64,000 nucleotides of DNA from Marinoscillum sp. 108 (GCF_902506655.1 NZ_LR734808.1:3222501-3286500), one strand, 5' to 3'; counted from the stretch's first letter, positions 18,445 to 28,531 are shown. The notes: generated by a model from the letters alone, not told the origin. Made by a program: numbers and translations.

Positions 18445-18904
18445 TGAAGTTTACTGAGACGGCAATTGAAGTTGGTTCTAAGTTTTATACTAGGATGATA
18501 ACGGAGAGTTTGCTACTGTCCTACAATTTCAATGAACCCTCTGGATCGAATTTTCACATTAGAGAAATTTATTACTCCATTTCGAAACCCGACATATTAG
18601 TCACCCCCATTTTTCTGTTTACTCCAATAGACCAAGCAAAAATTGTGTGTTCAAATGGTGAAATGCTAAGGAAAAGGTTCAATGCAGTGGCAAGGTGTTC
18701 CTATCTGGGTTGAATCAAACAACCGAAAGGGTCTTTATATTCCCAAGGAATGTACTTATAAACTCTTCACGCCAAGAGAAGAACCCGATTGGTGGAGAGA
18801 TGGGAGATTCAGATATTATTATGAAACATACGTTGTGGATAGGTATCTATAAAGGATTGGACAAAGTGAAACTGATTTTCATCACGGAAGTGATAGCCGA
18901 ATAG
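18444..18904 (+). pseudogene. Decayed coding stretch, with an RfbH-like C-terminal relic
   Basis: No intact gene is visible. An ATG at 18444 overlaps the rfbH stop (TAATG) and opens 89 codons starting MKFTETAI, an N-terminus that recalls dTDP-sugar 3,5-epimerases, but the rest does not fit. In another frame, a relic ending at 18904 reads SDIIMKHTLWIGIYKGL followed by a short helix. This resembles the last 35 residues of the RfbH just upstream ([17 protein letters not shown]). A third frame has a stretch containing EEPDWWRDGRFRYYYE. The mix suggests deletion and frameshift remnants of a second E1-like gene and perhaps an epimerase. I cannot rule out a small novel gene. Confidence 0.5.
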
Positions 18905-18919
18905 TAAATATTGAAAAGC

Positions 18920-19813
18920 ATGGATAAAGTGTTAGTAACGGGCGCTAGTGGATTTTTAGGAGGGCACTTAGTAAGGCATTTAAGAGTATCGGGCTATTGT
19001 ATTTTGGCTTATTACAGGAGTGAAGCCTCAAAAGAAATATTAATAAATAAAGTGAATTATCTTTATAGTATTGATGATTTAGATCGCCCATTTGATGATT
19101 TTTCAATATATGCGGTAATTCATTTGGCAACAAACTATGGTCGAGAAAAAAATTCTTGCGAGGATCTTATCGAGACTAATATAGGCCTACCTTTAAAATT
19201 AGCTAGACTAGCTACTTTGGGGGGCTGTAAATTATTTATAAATACAGATACTTTTTTCACTAAAATGGATTCCTACTCTTATTTGTCTGACTATACTAGT
19301 ACGAAGAAATTGGCTTGGGAGTATATAAAGAGCTTGTATCCTGACAGAAGAGAAACGATATTTTGTAATATGGTATTATTTCATGTTTTCGGAGAAAATG
19401 ATTCTCAATCAAAATTTATTCCTTGGCTTATTTCTGAATTGATGAAAGATAGTATGTCTCCAATTCCTTTAACAAGTTGTACTCAAACTCGTGATTTTAT
19501 TTATGTGGATGATGTAGTTCACGCCTATGAACAAGTGTTAAAATCATATTCATCTCACAGAGATTTTCAGACCTTCGAAGTTGGTAGTGGGAGCTCTGTA
19601 TGCCTAAAGGATTTTGTTTGCGAGATCAAAGATTCTCTTAATAGCAAAGGTTTCAGAACTAGGGAATTGGCTTTTGGTTTGATCCCTCAAAGGGAGGGAG
19701 AAATTGACAATTTTGTTGCCAATACTAAAGATTTGAGAAATATTGGTTGGGTCAAAAGGTGGACCTGGAAAGATGCAATTGAAAATTTAATAGCATCTCA
19801 CCCAAGTAAATAA
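18920..19813 (+). CDS. NAD-dependent epimerase/dehydratase family SDR (possible CDP-dideoxyhexose synthase)
   Basis: An extended SDR of about 297 residues with VLVTGASGFLGGHLVRHL at the N-terminus and IHLATNYGRE. TDTFFTKMDSY lies at the catalytic Thr/Ser position and YTSTKKLAWEY supplies YxxxK. Downstream of rfbF, G and H this slot is usually filled by a paratose, abequose or similar 4-ketoreductase, so a role in making a CDP-3,6-dideoxyhexose is inferred from position only. I chose the ATG at 18920 over the TTG at 18911. The previous stretch is decayed, so the pathway may be incomplete. Confidence 0.75.
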   Translation: MDKVLVTGASGFLGGHLVRHLRVSGYCILAYYRSEASKEILINKVNYLYSIDDLDRPFDDFSIYAVIHLATNYGREKNSCEDLIETNIGLPLKLARLATLGGCKLFINTDTFFTKMDSYSYLSDYTSTKKLAWEYIKSLYPDRRETIFCNMVLFHVFGENDSQSKFIPWLISELMKDSMSPIPLTSCTQTRDFIYVDDVVHAYEQVLKSYSSHRDFQTFEVGSGSSVCLKDFVCEIKDSLNSKGFRTRELAFGLIPQREGEIDNFVANTKDLRNIGWVKRWTWKDAIENLIASHPSK

Positions 19814-19864
19814 TAATTTTGATTCCACCAATATTTAATATTCCTAACCCCATATCGGTTAACC

Positions 19865-20809
19865 ATGATGCTTAGTATTTGTATCCCAACGTATAACAGA
19901 GATCAAACTGTAAAAAGAAATATATTACATATCTTCGAAATACTTGCGAAAAATGGTTTAGAGGATTTAGTTAGTATTAATGTTTCTGATAATAACTCTC
20001 AAGATAAAACTTCTGACGTGTTAGATGAAATTTTAAATACATACACACCGAAATTTCACTTCCGAGTTCATCATCACACAAGAAAATTGAAGATTCAGGA
20101 CAACCTAATTTATGTTGCCGCTATGTCTAAAACCGAAAAGTTTATGTGGCTTGGTGATGATGATTTTTTTTCTGAAGATTACTTATTGAAGGTAATAGAG
20201 TTAATAACCACGGATAAAAATGTTTCTGGAATTATACCAGCGTTTAAAGAGGTCGGTATTTCGGGTGAAGAATTATCCGGGAGCAGAGACCTTGGAAAGG
20301 AATCAAAAATCTATTCACCAGGCTTTGCGACGTGCCTGAAAATGTCTTGGAGGGGGCATCAAATGAGTGGTTTGGTATTTGATAGGCACATACTTGAATA
20401 CTATCAAAAGAATGAAGTGAGCAATATGTATCCCTTTATTTTCTTTGCCGCATTTGCTTCTCTTCATGGCCATATTTTTCACCTAACAGAATTTCCGATT
20501 GAAGTTACTCAGCCGGGTCAAGAGAAAAAAGATTGGGGCTATGACCAGGATGGATTGTTTAATGAAGTTTTTGATAACTATTCAAAACTTGAGGTTGGTA
20601 TGTTGAGGAAGACGCTACTTCAATTGTATTTTTATTATCAACAATTTGGCAGGTTACTAGCATATAAACGTAACGGATTTAGGGGTGTCATGAAAGCATA
20701 TATTAAAGTTGAGTTCTCCAAAAATGGTACATTTCTATTTAAGATTTGCTTTCCACTTTTTGCAGTCACACACATCATTTTCCTGAAAATTCGAGAGTAT
20801 CTGAAATGA
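19865..20809 (+). CDS. Glycosyltransferase family 2
   Basis: A 314-residue GT-A fold transferase. The N-terminal LSICIPTYNRDQTVKRNI and NVSDNNSQDKT are GT2 hallmarks, and WLGDDDFFSEDYLLK supplies the metal-binding acidic motif near residue 100. A C-terminal hydrophobic segment may anchor it to the membrane. Sugar and linkage cannot be told from sequence. ATG occurs twice in a row at 19865 and 19868. Its stop overlaps the next start (ATGA at 20806). Confidence 0.85.
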   Translation: MMLSICIPTYNRDQTVKRNILHIFEILAKNGLEDLVSINVSDNNSQDKTSDVLDEILNTYTPKFHFRVHHHTRKLKIQDNLIYVAAMSKTEKFMWLGDDDFFSEDYLLKVIELITTDKNVSGIIPAFKEVGISGEELSGSRDLGKESKIYSPGFATCLKMSWRGHQMSGLVFDRHILEYYQKNEVSNMYPFIFFAAFASLHGHIFHLTEFPIEVTQPGQEKKDWGYDQDGLFNEVFDNYSKLEVGMLRKTLLQLYFYYQQFGRLLAYKRNGFRGVMKAYIKVEFSKNGTFLFKICFPLFAVTHIIFLKIREYLK

Positions 20810-22242
20810 ATTCCACTAAAGGCATCATATCGAAAGGAGTTTTCTATACTGCTCTGTCAAGATATTCTAATGTACTAATTACCATACTGATTACGGCTAT
20901 TTTAGCTAGACTCTTAACTCCATTTGAGTTTGGAGTCGTAGCTGTGGTTATGGTTTTTACCACCTTTTTTAATGTGCTTGGAGATTTTGGAATTGGCCCT
21001 GCGGTAATTCAATTCAAGAATCTAACAGAAAAGGATTTGCAATCAATTTTTTCCTTTTCGGTAATAGTGAGCATTGCTCTTGCTTCAATCTTTTTTCTTT
21101 CCAATCATCTAGTGGCGTCTTTTTATGAAGATGAAAAACTCAAGGATATAATCAAGCTTCTCTCAATTTCCGTCTTATTTTTTTCGATGAGTGTTGTCCC
21201 AAAGGCACTACTTTTCAAAAAGCTCAAGTTCAAGCAGGTAGGAATACTAAATGTTGCTATCCAATTGTGTTCAGGGACTGTAGCAATTATACTTGCTTAT
21301 TTTGAGTACAGTTATTTTTCACTAATCGTTAAAAGCATACTTGATGGTTTATTAAGCTTCATTATTTTTTTTTCCTTAAGCTTTGTTAAACCCACTTTAA
21401 GAATCAAATGGATATCTATAGAAAAAATAATAGGGTTTTCTTCTTATCAATTTATGTTCAATTTCATCAACTATTTTTCAAGAAACACAGATAACTTACT
21501 TATTAGTAAATATTTTGGTCCTGCCCTCTTAGGTTATTATGATAAAGCCTATCGATTAATGATGATGCCGGTTCAAAACTTGACACATGTAATTACTCCC
21601 ACCCTACAGCCAATATTATCTGAATTCCAGGATGACCATGACAAAATTTTTGTTTCATATCTAAAGGTCGTGAAGGTGCTTGCCTTGATTGGCTTCCCTT
21701 TATCCTTCTTCTTGTTTTACTCCTCAACGGAAATTGTTTATATTATTTTTGGCTCTCAATGGGATGCAAGTGTTCCTATATTTAAGCTACTTGCGCTGAC
21801 AGTAGGATTACAGATGGTTTTATCTAGTTCGGGTGCTATATTTCAATCTATAGATAGAACGGATTTGCTTTTTGTTTCTGGATTGATAAGCTCGTTTTTT
21901 ATGGTATCAGGTATTTGCTATGGTATTTTTTTAGGCCGAAGTTTAGAACATGTCGGGTTAGGTCTGATTTTTGCTTTTGGTTTGAATTTTATTCAATCAT
22001 TTTATTTCTTAATAGTGAGGGGGCTAAAAAAGCCTTTGATAAAATTTTTTAAGATTCTAATGGTGCCAATCGGTACTAGTTGTATCCTAGGCTTAGTTTT
22101 ATGTTTTGTATCGTATTATAGAAGAGATAATATGTTTTTGAACCTATTAATTAATTTAATAGTCTTCTTAATATTATTTTTAATATCACAAGAACACCGA
22201 AAAATATTTTCGGATTTGATCAGAGACTTTAAAAAGGGTTGA
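20806..22242 (+). CDS. Wzx-like polysaccharide flippase (MOP superfamily)
   Basis: A protein of about 478 residues with roughly 12-14 hydrophobic helices, starting MNSTKGIISKGVFYTALSRYSN. TAILARLLTPFEFGVVAV, the classic Wzx/PST N-terminal motif, follows. It would flip undecaprenyl-linked repeat units across the inner membrane. I chose the ATG at 20806, which overlaps the previous stop; an upstream in-frame start at 20746 lies within the preceding gene. Downstream, the next gene begins directly after its stop. Confidence 0.9.
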   Translation: MNSTKGIISKGVFYTALSRYSNVLITILITAILARLLTPFEFGVVAVVMVFTTFFNVLGDFGIGPAVIQFKNLTEKDLQSIFSFSVIVSIALASIFFLSNHLVASFYEDEKLKDIIKLLSISVLFFSMSVVPKALLFKKLKFKQVGILNVAIQLCSGTVAIILAYFEYSYFSLIVKSILDGLLSFIIFFSLSFVKPTLRIKWISIEKIIGFSSYQFMFNFINYFSRNTDNLLISKYFGPALLGYYDKAYRLMMMPVQNLTHVITPTLQPILSEFQDDHDKIFVSYLKVVKVLALIGFPLSFFLFYSSTEIVYIIFGSQWDASVPIFKLLALTVGLQMVLSSSGAIFQSIDRTDLLFVSGLISSFFMVSGICYGIFLGRSLEHVGLGLIFAFGLNFIQSFYFLIVRGLKKPLIKFFKILMVPIGTSCILGLVLCFVSYYRRDNMFLNLLINLIVFLILFLISQEHRKIFSDLIRDFKKG

Positions 22243-23127
22243 ATGTCAGGAGTACCAGAAATAAGTGTTATAATACCCGTTTTTAATAGGGAAATATCTA
22301 TTGTAAGGGCGGTAAAATCTGTAATCAAACAAAGTTATGAAAATTGGGAGTGTTTGATTATTGATGACGGTTCAACAGACAGTACACTTGAAAGGGTAAG
22401 AACTGAATTTTCTACTGATCCTCGTTTTAAAATTATTGAACGACCCAAGACAAGAATAAAGGGAGGAGGAACTTGTAGAAATATTGGAATAGAGATGGCA
22501 ATAGGAAAATATATAGCCTTTTTAGACTCAGATGATGAGTGGGAGCCAAATAAGCTAATGAGACAACGTGAATTTATTCGTAAATTAAATTCAGAAAAAG
22601 TAGTTATTTACTGTCAAGCGAAGATTTTTAGAAAACATCACACAATTGTGTTGCCAAGCTTTGAGAAAAGCCATATGACACCTGTCGAAAAGTATTTGTT
22701 CTTGGAGAAGGGCTTAATGCAAACAAGCACTTTTTTTCTTCACAGACATTTTGCAAAAAAAATCTTATTTGATGAGAATCTTGCCAGACATCAAGATTAC
22801 CAATTTGTAATAACGGCGGAGGAAGTTGGAGCTTGCTTTAGGTTAATTGAGGATAGCTTAGTGAAGGTCTATTGGAATGAAGATTACAACCTCGAAAAGA
22901 GAGGGTGGTCACCGGATGTTTCTTATTCTTTTGCTAATCAATATCTTAAAAATCAGATGATTAAAGAGGTCTTTATTGGAAGAAACATCTTAAATGCTTG
23001 TATCTTGAATAAGATGTATGTGGAAGCATTGAATATTTTCGTGAAATATACGTATAAGCGTCTTCATTTTTATGATTTTATCACCATGATAAAATTGCTA
23101 CTATTGGGATTACTAAAAGTTAAATGA
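22243..23127 (+). CDS. Glycosyltransferase family 2
   Basis: A 294-residue GT-A transferase. EISVIIPVFNREISIVRAV, then IDDGSTDSTLERV and AFLDSDDEWEPNKL (DxD motif near residue 90) are canonical GT2 features. It begins immediately after the flippase stop and overlaps the next gene by four bases. It acts on the cytoplasmic face in repeat-unit assembly; the sugar is unknown. Confidence 0.88.
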   Translation: MSGVPEISVIIPVFNREISIVRAVKSVIKQSYENWECLIIDDGSTDSTLERVRTEFSTDPRFKIIERPKTRIKGGGTCRNIGIEMAIGKYIAFLDSDDEWEPNKLMRQREFIRKLNSEKVVIYCQAKIFRKHHTIVLPSFEKSHMTPVEKYLFLEKGLMQTSTFFLHRHFAKKILFDENLARHQDYQFVITAEEVGACFRLIEDSLVKVYWNEDYNLEKRGWSPDVSYSFANQYLKNQMIKEVFIGRNILNACILNKMYVEALNIFVKYTYKRLHFYDFITMIKLLLLGLLKVK

Positions 23128-24278
23128 TAAAAGGAAAGATGAGGTTAGCAGTTTTCCATTATAAAGTAATTGAAAATAACCCGTCAGGTAGTTGTATGCA
23201 TAAGATGATCAGTGCTGTTTCAAAGGATCATGAAATAGTGGTTTTTGCTAATGAATTTGACAGAAATATAAAGGATCATAACATTGAATGGGTAAAGGTT
23301 CCATTGTTAAAGAGGCCTATGGTATTAATGTTTTTAACCTTTCATATCATTGCCCCAATAGTTTTTCTTATACACAAGCTGAAAGGGAATAAAAGGTTTG
23401 ATAAGGTTATTATCAGTGAGAACAATCTTTTATTCGGAGATATTAGCTACGTTCATTTCTGCCATAAAGAATATTTGGAGAAGCATTTTAAACTCTCAGA
23501 GGGAGGAATGCTACATTTTTTTTATTTTCTCAACCATTTTTTAAGAGCACTGATTGAGCCATTGGTTTACAAACGAATAAAGGGTTTTATTGTCCCATCA
23601 AATGGGATTAAAAGGGAACTCGAGCGAGTTTATCCTTTTACAAAAAATAAGATTAAAGTAATTTATAACACTGTAGATATTGAGAAGGTCCGTAAAAGAC
23701 TAAATGCAAAAGTCATAGAAAAGAAGTGGCAAACCAAAAACAACAGGGTCGAACTTTGCTTTATAGCTTTAGGACATTTTCAAAGGAAGGGACTGGATAT
23801 TATATTATACTCTCTTCAGAAACTACAAGAGGAGCATTTAATGCTGACAGTTGTGGGGGGTAGTGAATCACTGATAAGAGTGTACAAAGAAAAAGCTAAA
23901 AGCCTTGGAATTGAGGACTATGTGAAATTCACAGGATTTCAAAAGAATGTATACCGGTTTCTAGAGCATTCGCACGTATTTATTTTTCCAACTAATTATG
24001 AAATATTTCCCTTGGTTTCACTTGAAGCGGCGGCAGCAGGCCTTCCATTAATTGTGACTAAAGTATATGGGGTCGAGGAATTCATGATTGATGGGGAGAC
24101 AGGAATTCTTATCGAAAGAACATCTGAATCCGTTATTAAAGCCTTAAGGGAAGTGATCAAAATGAATCCGATTAAACTTAAACAAATGGGACTATTGGCC
24201 CAGAAGGAAATTGAGACTTTTAGTATCGACAGGTTCGATGAGAATTGGCGTACTTATTTAAACAATCAATTGTGCTAA
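23124..24278 (+). CDS. Glycosyltransferase family 4 (GT-B)
   Basis: A 384-residue GT-B transferase. The N-terminal domain is divergent. The C-terminal nucleotide-sugar domain has ALGHFQRKGLDIIL, VVGGSES and the E-x7-E motif EIFPLVSLE within a PTNYEIFPLVSLEAAAAGLP segment, typical of GT4. Two in-frame starts (Met1 and Met6) are close together; the first overlaps the previous stop. Substrate is unknown. Confidence 0.87.
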   Translation: MIKGKMRLAVFHYKVIENNPSGSCMHKMISAVSKDHEIVVFANEFDRNIKDHNIEWVKVPLLKRPMVLMFLTFHIIAPIVFLIHKLKGNKRFDKVIISENNLLFGDISYVHFCHKEYLEKHFKLSEGGMLHFFYFLNHFLRALIEPLVYKRIKGFIVPSNGIKRELERVYPFTKNKIKVIYNTVDIEKVRKRLNAKVIEKKWQTKNNRVELCFIALGHFQRKGLDIILYSLQKLQEEHLMLTVVGGSESLIRVYKEKAKSLGIEDYVKFTGFQKNVYRFLEHSHVFIFPTNYEIFPLVSLEAAAAGLPLIVTKVYGVEEFMIDGETGILIERTSESVIKALREVIKMNPIKLKQMGLLAQKEIETFSIDRFDENWRTYLNNQLC

Positions 24279-25510
24279 TCCCTCTAACCCTTTTTTTTGT
24301 CTTTTTAGTACTAGTTTTACGCCTTAAGTACGCGATTATTATTTGGCTGTCAAGCTATCATTTTGATTTGGTGGCCATGCTTGATTCTTCAGGTATAGAA
24401 AGTATTTCTTTTAATTTTTTAAGATTGTTAGTTATCCCTTCGGTCGTTTACTTACGAATCGTTCATGCGGAAAAACTAACTTTTCATTATAATAAAAGCC
24501 TTATTTATGCGGTTTCAGGTGTTTTGGTATTAACGCTTTCGAGTTCTATCTTAAGTGGTCTTCATATAGAAGCGGTTAAACAATATATATACTTACTGAA
24601 TTTTGTAATAAGTTATTTCATATTACAAAAGGTTCTGTCTAAAGATTGGTTAAATAATTCATACATATATTTGATTTTCTTTCCCCTAGTTTTTGCCATT
24701 TTGCAAACCTACTTCTTAGGACACTACTATGGAGGGGTTAATAATCAACGTTTTACAACTTTCACAAGTCCCCAAACCTATGCGTTGTATTTGGTTGTTT
24801 TATTCATTTTAATAAATGATTATAGTAAGCGAAAAGGTGCTAAAGAATATTTGTTTCTTATTATAATATTGATTCAGTTACTACTAACAGGTAGCAGGTA
24901 CTCTTTGATTCTATTTGGAGCAACGTTTATATTAGACTTCATGACATTAAAACGTCTGAAACTAAAAATCTCTACGTTACTAATTATTGTTGCAACAGTT
25001 GTTGGTGTTCTTGGTATTGGATCTGACGCTATTTCTAAGCTAAGAGGCTTGGATTTTATTGCTTCCTCTAATTCAGCTTCAGTTACTGAAATTGGTACTA
25101 TTAAATTTAGAGTTGCGATTTGGTTGTTTATGTTCAATGATTTCATGAATTCGAGCGTTTTTTACCAAGCTGTTGGCCAAGGTATTTGCAGCACAGGCAC
25201 ATTGATGATTGAAATGATGCCAGCATATACCGAAGCTAATATGGATTACAACAGAATCGCTCATAACGAATTCCTTAGGGTTATTTACGAATTTGGTGTC
25301 ATTGGAATCATCGTTTTCGTTGCTTTCTTATGGCGTCTATCATCAACAATAAAAAGTGAATTCACATTAATGCTTAAGTTTTCTATAATTTTAATCGGTG
25401 CTTTAAGTATTGAGAACATATTTGCGGCAAGTGGAGGCCCAAGTGGTGTGGCTTTAGTACTTATGTACACTGGTATTCTTAATAAAATTCAAGTTCAAGA
25501 AGATTGCTGA
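24272..25510 (+). CDS. Wzy-like O-antigen/polysaccharide polymerase
   Basis: A polytopic membrane protein of about 412 residues with roughly ten helices and one large periplasmic loop (about residues 280-350) before two final helices. RIAHNEFLRVIYEFGVIGIIVF in that region is the usual Wzy/O-antigen ligase (Wzy_C) pattern. It would join repeat units in the periplasm. The start is uncertain: GTG at 24272 overlaps the previous stop, while TTG at 24245 would add nine residues. No ATG is available near either. Confidence 0.78.
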   Translation: MLIPLTLFFVFLVLVLRLKYAIIIWLSSYHFDLVAMLDSSGIESISFNFLRLLVIPSVVYLRIVHAEKLTFHYNKSLIYAVSGVLVLTLSSSILSGLHIEAVKQYIYLLNFVISYFILQKVLSKDWLNNSYIYLIFFPLVFAILQTYFLGHYYGGVNNQRFTTFTSPQTYALYLVVLFILINDYSKRKGAKEYLFLIIILIQLLLTGSRYSLILFGATFILDFMTLKRLKLKISTLLIIVATVVGVLGIGSDAISKLRGLDFIASSNSASVTEIGTIKFRVAIWLFMFNDFMNSSVFYQAVGQGICSTGTLMIEMMPAYTEANMDYNRIAHNEFLRVIYEFGVIGIIVFVAFLWRLSSTIKSEFTLMLKFSIILIGALSIENIFAASGGPSGVALVLMYTGILNKIQVQEDC

Positions 25511-25511
25511 A

Positions 25512-26603
25512 ATGAGATTATTTGTAATTGGTCACTATGGAGGCGATAATTTAGGTGATGAGCTTATGCTTCATGGTATATTACATGAGTTGCAGAAAAA
25601 ACCTAAAGTAAAATCAATAAGGGTTGTGACCAAGAAGGCGCCACCAGCTAGCACTTGGAAGGTGAAGTATATTGGTTTAGGTCTTCGAGAATTAATCCGA
25701 GGTATTTTTTGGTCGGATACACTTATATTAGGAGGGGGGACCCACTTTCATGATGATTACAATGATCAACGATATTCGCGTCATAGACTTTATTTGCTTC
25801 GGATATTTTTAATTACATTAATTTTCCGAATCTTTTTCAAAAAAGTTTATTATTTGGGAATGGGGTTTGGTCCGTTTAATCGAAAGTCAGTTCAGTTGAT
25901 GACTAGAATGAGCACTGCTTTAACAACGGGAATAACAGTAAGAGATATTATGTCAAAAGAACGTTTGAGTACAATAGGAGTTGACACTAAATCAATACCT
26001 ATCAATTTTGATCTTGCGGCATTACATCCCTCCTTTTCTGTTAGGGATAAGTCACCTCAGGGTCTTGATTTAGGAATTTCTATAACTTCACTTGAATATT
26101 CTGGTGTCGGAGTGAATGATGAATTTTGGTATGAAGTCATATTTGAAGAACTTCTGGATCTTTATCAGAGATCCGATATTGTTATAAGGATTTTTGTATT
26201 TCGTACAGGAGAGAAAGAAAGTGATTATCTCTTGAGCAAAGTGCTTTATCAAAAACTCTATGCTCATGACAGTAGTAGAACTACTATACAAACACCTAAC
26301 TCAATAGATCGTTTTCTCTGTGAAATGAGGAGTTGTAAATATTTCATTGCTACTAGATATCACTCAGCAGTAACCTCATTTCTTTCTGGTTGTAATATTT
26401 TGATAGTACCCTACCACGCTAAACTAACCGATTTCACTGACTCGGTTGGATTGGATAGAGGTTCGATTTGCAATTTTGAAGAAAGGACTATCTTCAAAAG
26501 GAAGCTTAAGGAATTGTGCAATAATAACAGCCGATTTATACCCAAACTCGAAATCTCACAAGCAATAAAGTCAGCAGAGAATAATTTTTTGTTTTTTAGA
26601 TAA
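25512..26603 (+). CDS. Polysaccharide pyruvyl transferase family protein
   Basis: A 363-residue protein with the PS_pyruv_trans pattern. The N-terminal GHYGGDNLGDELMLHGIL is followed by DTLILGGGTHFHDD and GMGFGPFNRKSVQLMTR. A C-terminal RYHSAVTSFLSG has the conserved RxHS motif. Family members transfer pyruvate from PEP to a sugar, giving a ketal that adds negative charge. It starts one base after the Wzy-like stop in the same transcript. Confidence 0.88.
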   Translation: MRLFVIGHYGGDNLGDELMLHGILHELQKKPKVKSIRVVTKKAPPASTWKVKYIGLGLRELIRGIFWSDTLILGGGTHFHDDYNDQRYSRHRLYLLRIFLITLIFRIFFKKVYYLGMGFGPFNRKSVQLMTRMSTALTTGITVRDIMSKERLSTIGVDTKSIPINFDLAALHPSFSVRDKSPQGLDLGISITSLEYSGVGVNDEFWYEVIFEELLDLYQRSDIVIRIFVFRTGEKESDYLLSKVLYQKLYAHDSSRTTIQTPNSIDRFLCEMRSCKYFIATRYHSAVTSFLSGCNILIVPYHAKLTDFTDSVGLDRGSICNFEERTIFKRKLKELCNNNSRFIPKLEISQAIKSAENNFLFFR

Positions 26604-26610
26604 TAAGAAA

Positions 26611-27780
26611 TTGAAAAACGTTCTGGTATTAATTCATACACCTACTTTTGGTGGTCCGCATAACCAAATGATTAGGTTAAAAGAACCTCTAGCAGTCTAT
26701 GGGTGGGAACTTATTGTTGTTTTACCCGAGGAAGAAGGGGATGGCTATGATCGGCTTAAAAGTGCAGGGATTCAAGTTATTCGGACAAATATTAGTAGAA
26801 TAAGAGCATTAAAACCTTGGCGTAATATCTTCTATTTTAGGAATTTAAGGAAGGAAGTAAAAAATCTTGAGGAGATTGTACTCAAATACAACATTGACCT
26901 TATTCAAGTTTGTGGATTGATGCATATTCATGGGGCAATTTTGTCAAGAAGGTTAAAAAAGCCATTGGTTTGGCAACTGCTAAGTACTTTTGCTCCTAAA
27001 ATCCTTAGAGCGATCTATACACCTATTGTTGGAAAGTTTGCTCATGTTGTTATGTCTACAGGAATGATGATTGTTGATAAACACCCATTCAACGAGCAGG
27101 TAAAAAGTAAGCTGATACCGTTTTATCCTCCTGTAAATACCGCTGACTTTACATATACAGCAGAGAAGAGAAAACTGGCTAGGCGTTATTTGTCAATTCC
27201 TGAAGATGGCTTTCTGATTAGTACGGTGGGCAATCAAAATCGACAAAAGTCACATGAACAATTTGTCAAAGTTGCAGCAATGTTCAAAAATACCGAATCA
27301 ATTTACTTCAGGATTTGTGGACAATCTACCGATTCACAGAGAGAAATTTATACCAAAAGTGTTTTGAACCTTGCTAAAAAATATGATTTGTATTGCAATG
27401 ATTTCTTTGATGTTCTAGAACCCGGAAAAATAACAGTAGATCAAATACTGTCTGCAACTGATGTATTTCTTTTAACATCTTTTGCAGAGGGAGTGCCTAC
27501 TGCAATTTTAGAGGCAATGTCGGTGGGTTTACCCATCATTAGCACTAAGGTTGGATCCATACCAGAAATAGTCAAGGATCAAAGAAATGGATTCCTATAT
27601 GATTTTGATGATTTAAGTTCTGTGAAGTCTGCTATCGAAGAATTGTACATGGATCCAGAGAAGAGACGGATGTTCTCAATAAACAACCGGCAAGATGCAA
27701 TTGAATTGTTTGACACAAGCAAATGTGTCGAGAGACATGTTGAAGCATATCGGCTAGCAATGAGTAAGAATAATGGTTAA
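26611..27780 (+). CDS. Glycosyltransferase family 4 (GT-B)
   Basis: A 389-residue GT-B transferase. The N-terminal LVLIHTPTFGGPHNQMIRL is a donor-domain start. The C-terminal half has STVGNQNRQKSHEQFV, then TSFAEGVPTAILEAMSVGLP with the E-x7-E motif, and STKVGSIPEIV. Initiation appears to be TTG at 26611, because no in-frame ATG is near and the N-terminus fits. The end overlaps the next gene by eight bases. Confidence 0.88.
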   Translation: MKNVLVLIHTPTFGGPHNQMIRLKEPLAVYGWELIVVLPEEEGDGYDRLKSAGIQVIRTNISRIRALKPWRNIFYFRNLRKEVKNLEEIVLKYNIDLIQVCGLMHIHGAILSRRLKKPLVWQLLSTFAPKILRAIYTPIVGKFAHVVMSTGMMIVDKHPFNEQVKSKLIPFYPPVNTADFTYTAEKRKLARRYLSIPEDGFLISTVGNQNRQKSHEQFVKVAAMFKNTESIYFRICGQSTDSQREIYTKSVLNLAKKYDLYCNDFFDVLEPGKITVDQILSATDVFLLTSFAEGVPTAILEAMSVGLPIISTKVGSIPEIVKDQRNGFLYDFDDLSSVKSAIEELYMDPEKRRMFSINNRQDAIELFDTSKCVERHVEAYRLAMSKNNG

Positions 27781-28531
27781 AGTATTAGGCATCGCACTCT
27801 ATGATAGAGATATTTCGACTGCTATCGGACAAATCCTTTCTGAGCAAGAAAGGGACAATAAATGTCTGAGCGCCACAGGTGCTCACGGGCTAGTCTACTC
27901 TCGAAAAAAACCTCAATTTAGATCAATATTGGAATCATTTCACCTAAACCTCCCCGATGGAATGCCAGGGGTATGGGTAGGCCGAATGAAAGGAGCCAAA
28001 AGAATGCAACGATGCTACGGCCCTGATTTCTTTAAAGAGGTAATGATCGCATCAACGGCCTCCAAAGGGATCAGTCATTTCTTTTGTGGAGGAAAGGAAG
28101 GCGTGGCCAACCGTCTAAAGGAAGTCTGTGAAATCAAGTTTGGCAACCATAATGTTGTAGGAACCTTTTGTCCTCCGTTTAAGCCGGTGAGTGAGTACAA
28201 CTATCAGGAGATAGCAAAGATAATCACAGAGAGTAAGGCAGATATTGTTTGGATAGGTTTGAGCACGCCCAAGCAGGAGCAATTTGCTTATCATTTGTCC
28301 AAGTTCACTGAAGTAAAATTTATTATCTGCGTTGGTGCTGCTTTTGATTTTCATATAGGTAATGTAAGGCAGTCGCCTTCTTGGATACAAAAGCTCGGCA
28401 TGGAGTGGTGTTTTCGTTTGTTCATGGAGCCAAAGCGCTTGTGGAAACGATATTTTGAGATTGTCCCTTTGTTTATTTATTATAACTTTGCAGAATTCGT
28501 TACTGGTAAATTTTACAAGAAAAAATCATGA
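27773..28531 (+). CDS. WecG/TagA/CpsF family glycosyltransferase (GT26)
   Basis: A 252-residue protein with the GT26 pattern: SATGAHGLVYSRKKP, then LNLPDGMPGVWVGR (the catalytic Asp of the family), GGKEGVANRL, VWIGLSTPKQEQF, and a C-terminal amphipathic region (EWCFRLFMEPKRLWKRY) that tethers such enzymes to the membrane. GT26 enzymes typically add the second sugar to an undecaprenyl-diphospho-sugar, so it may act after the WecA-like or WcaJ-like transferase found later in the locus. Confidence 0.9.
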   Translation: MVKVLGIALYDRDISTAIGQILSEQERDNKCLSATGAHGLVYSRKKPQFRSILESFHLNLPDGMPGVWVGRMKGAKRMQRCYGPDFFKEVMIASTASKGISHFFCGGKEGVANRLKEVCEIKFGNHNVVGTFCPPFKPVSEYNYQEIAKIITESKADIVWIGLSTPKQEQFAYHLSKFTEVKFIICVGAAFDFHIGNVRQSPSWIQKLGMEWCFRLFMEPKRLWKRYFEIVPLFIYYNFAEFVTGKFYKKKS

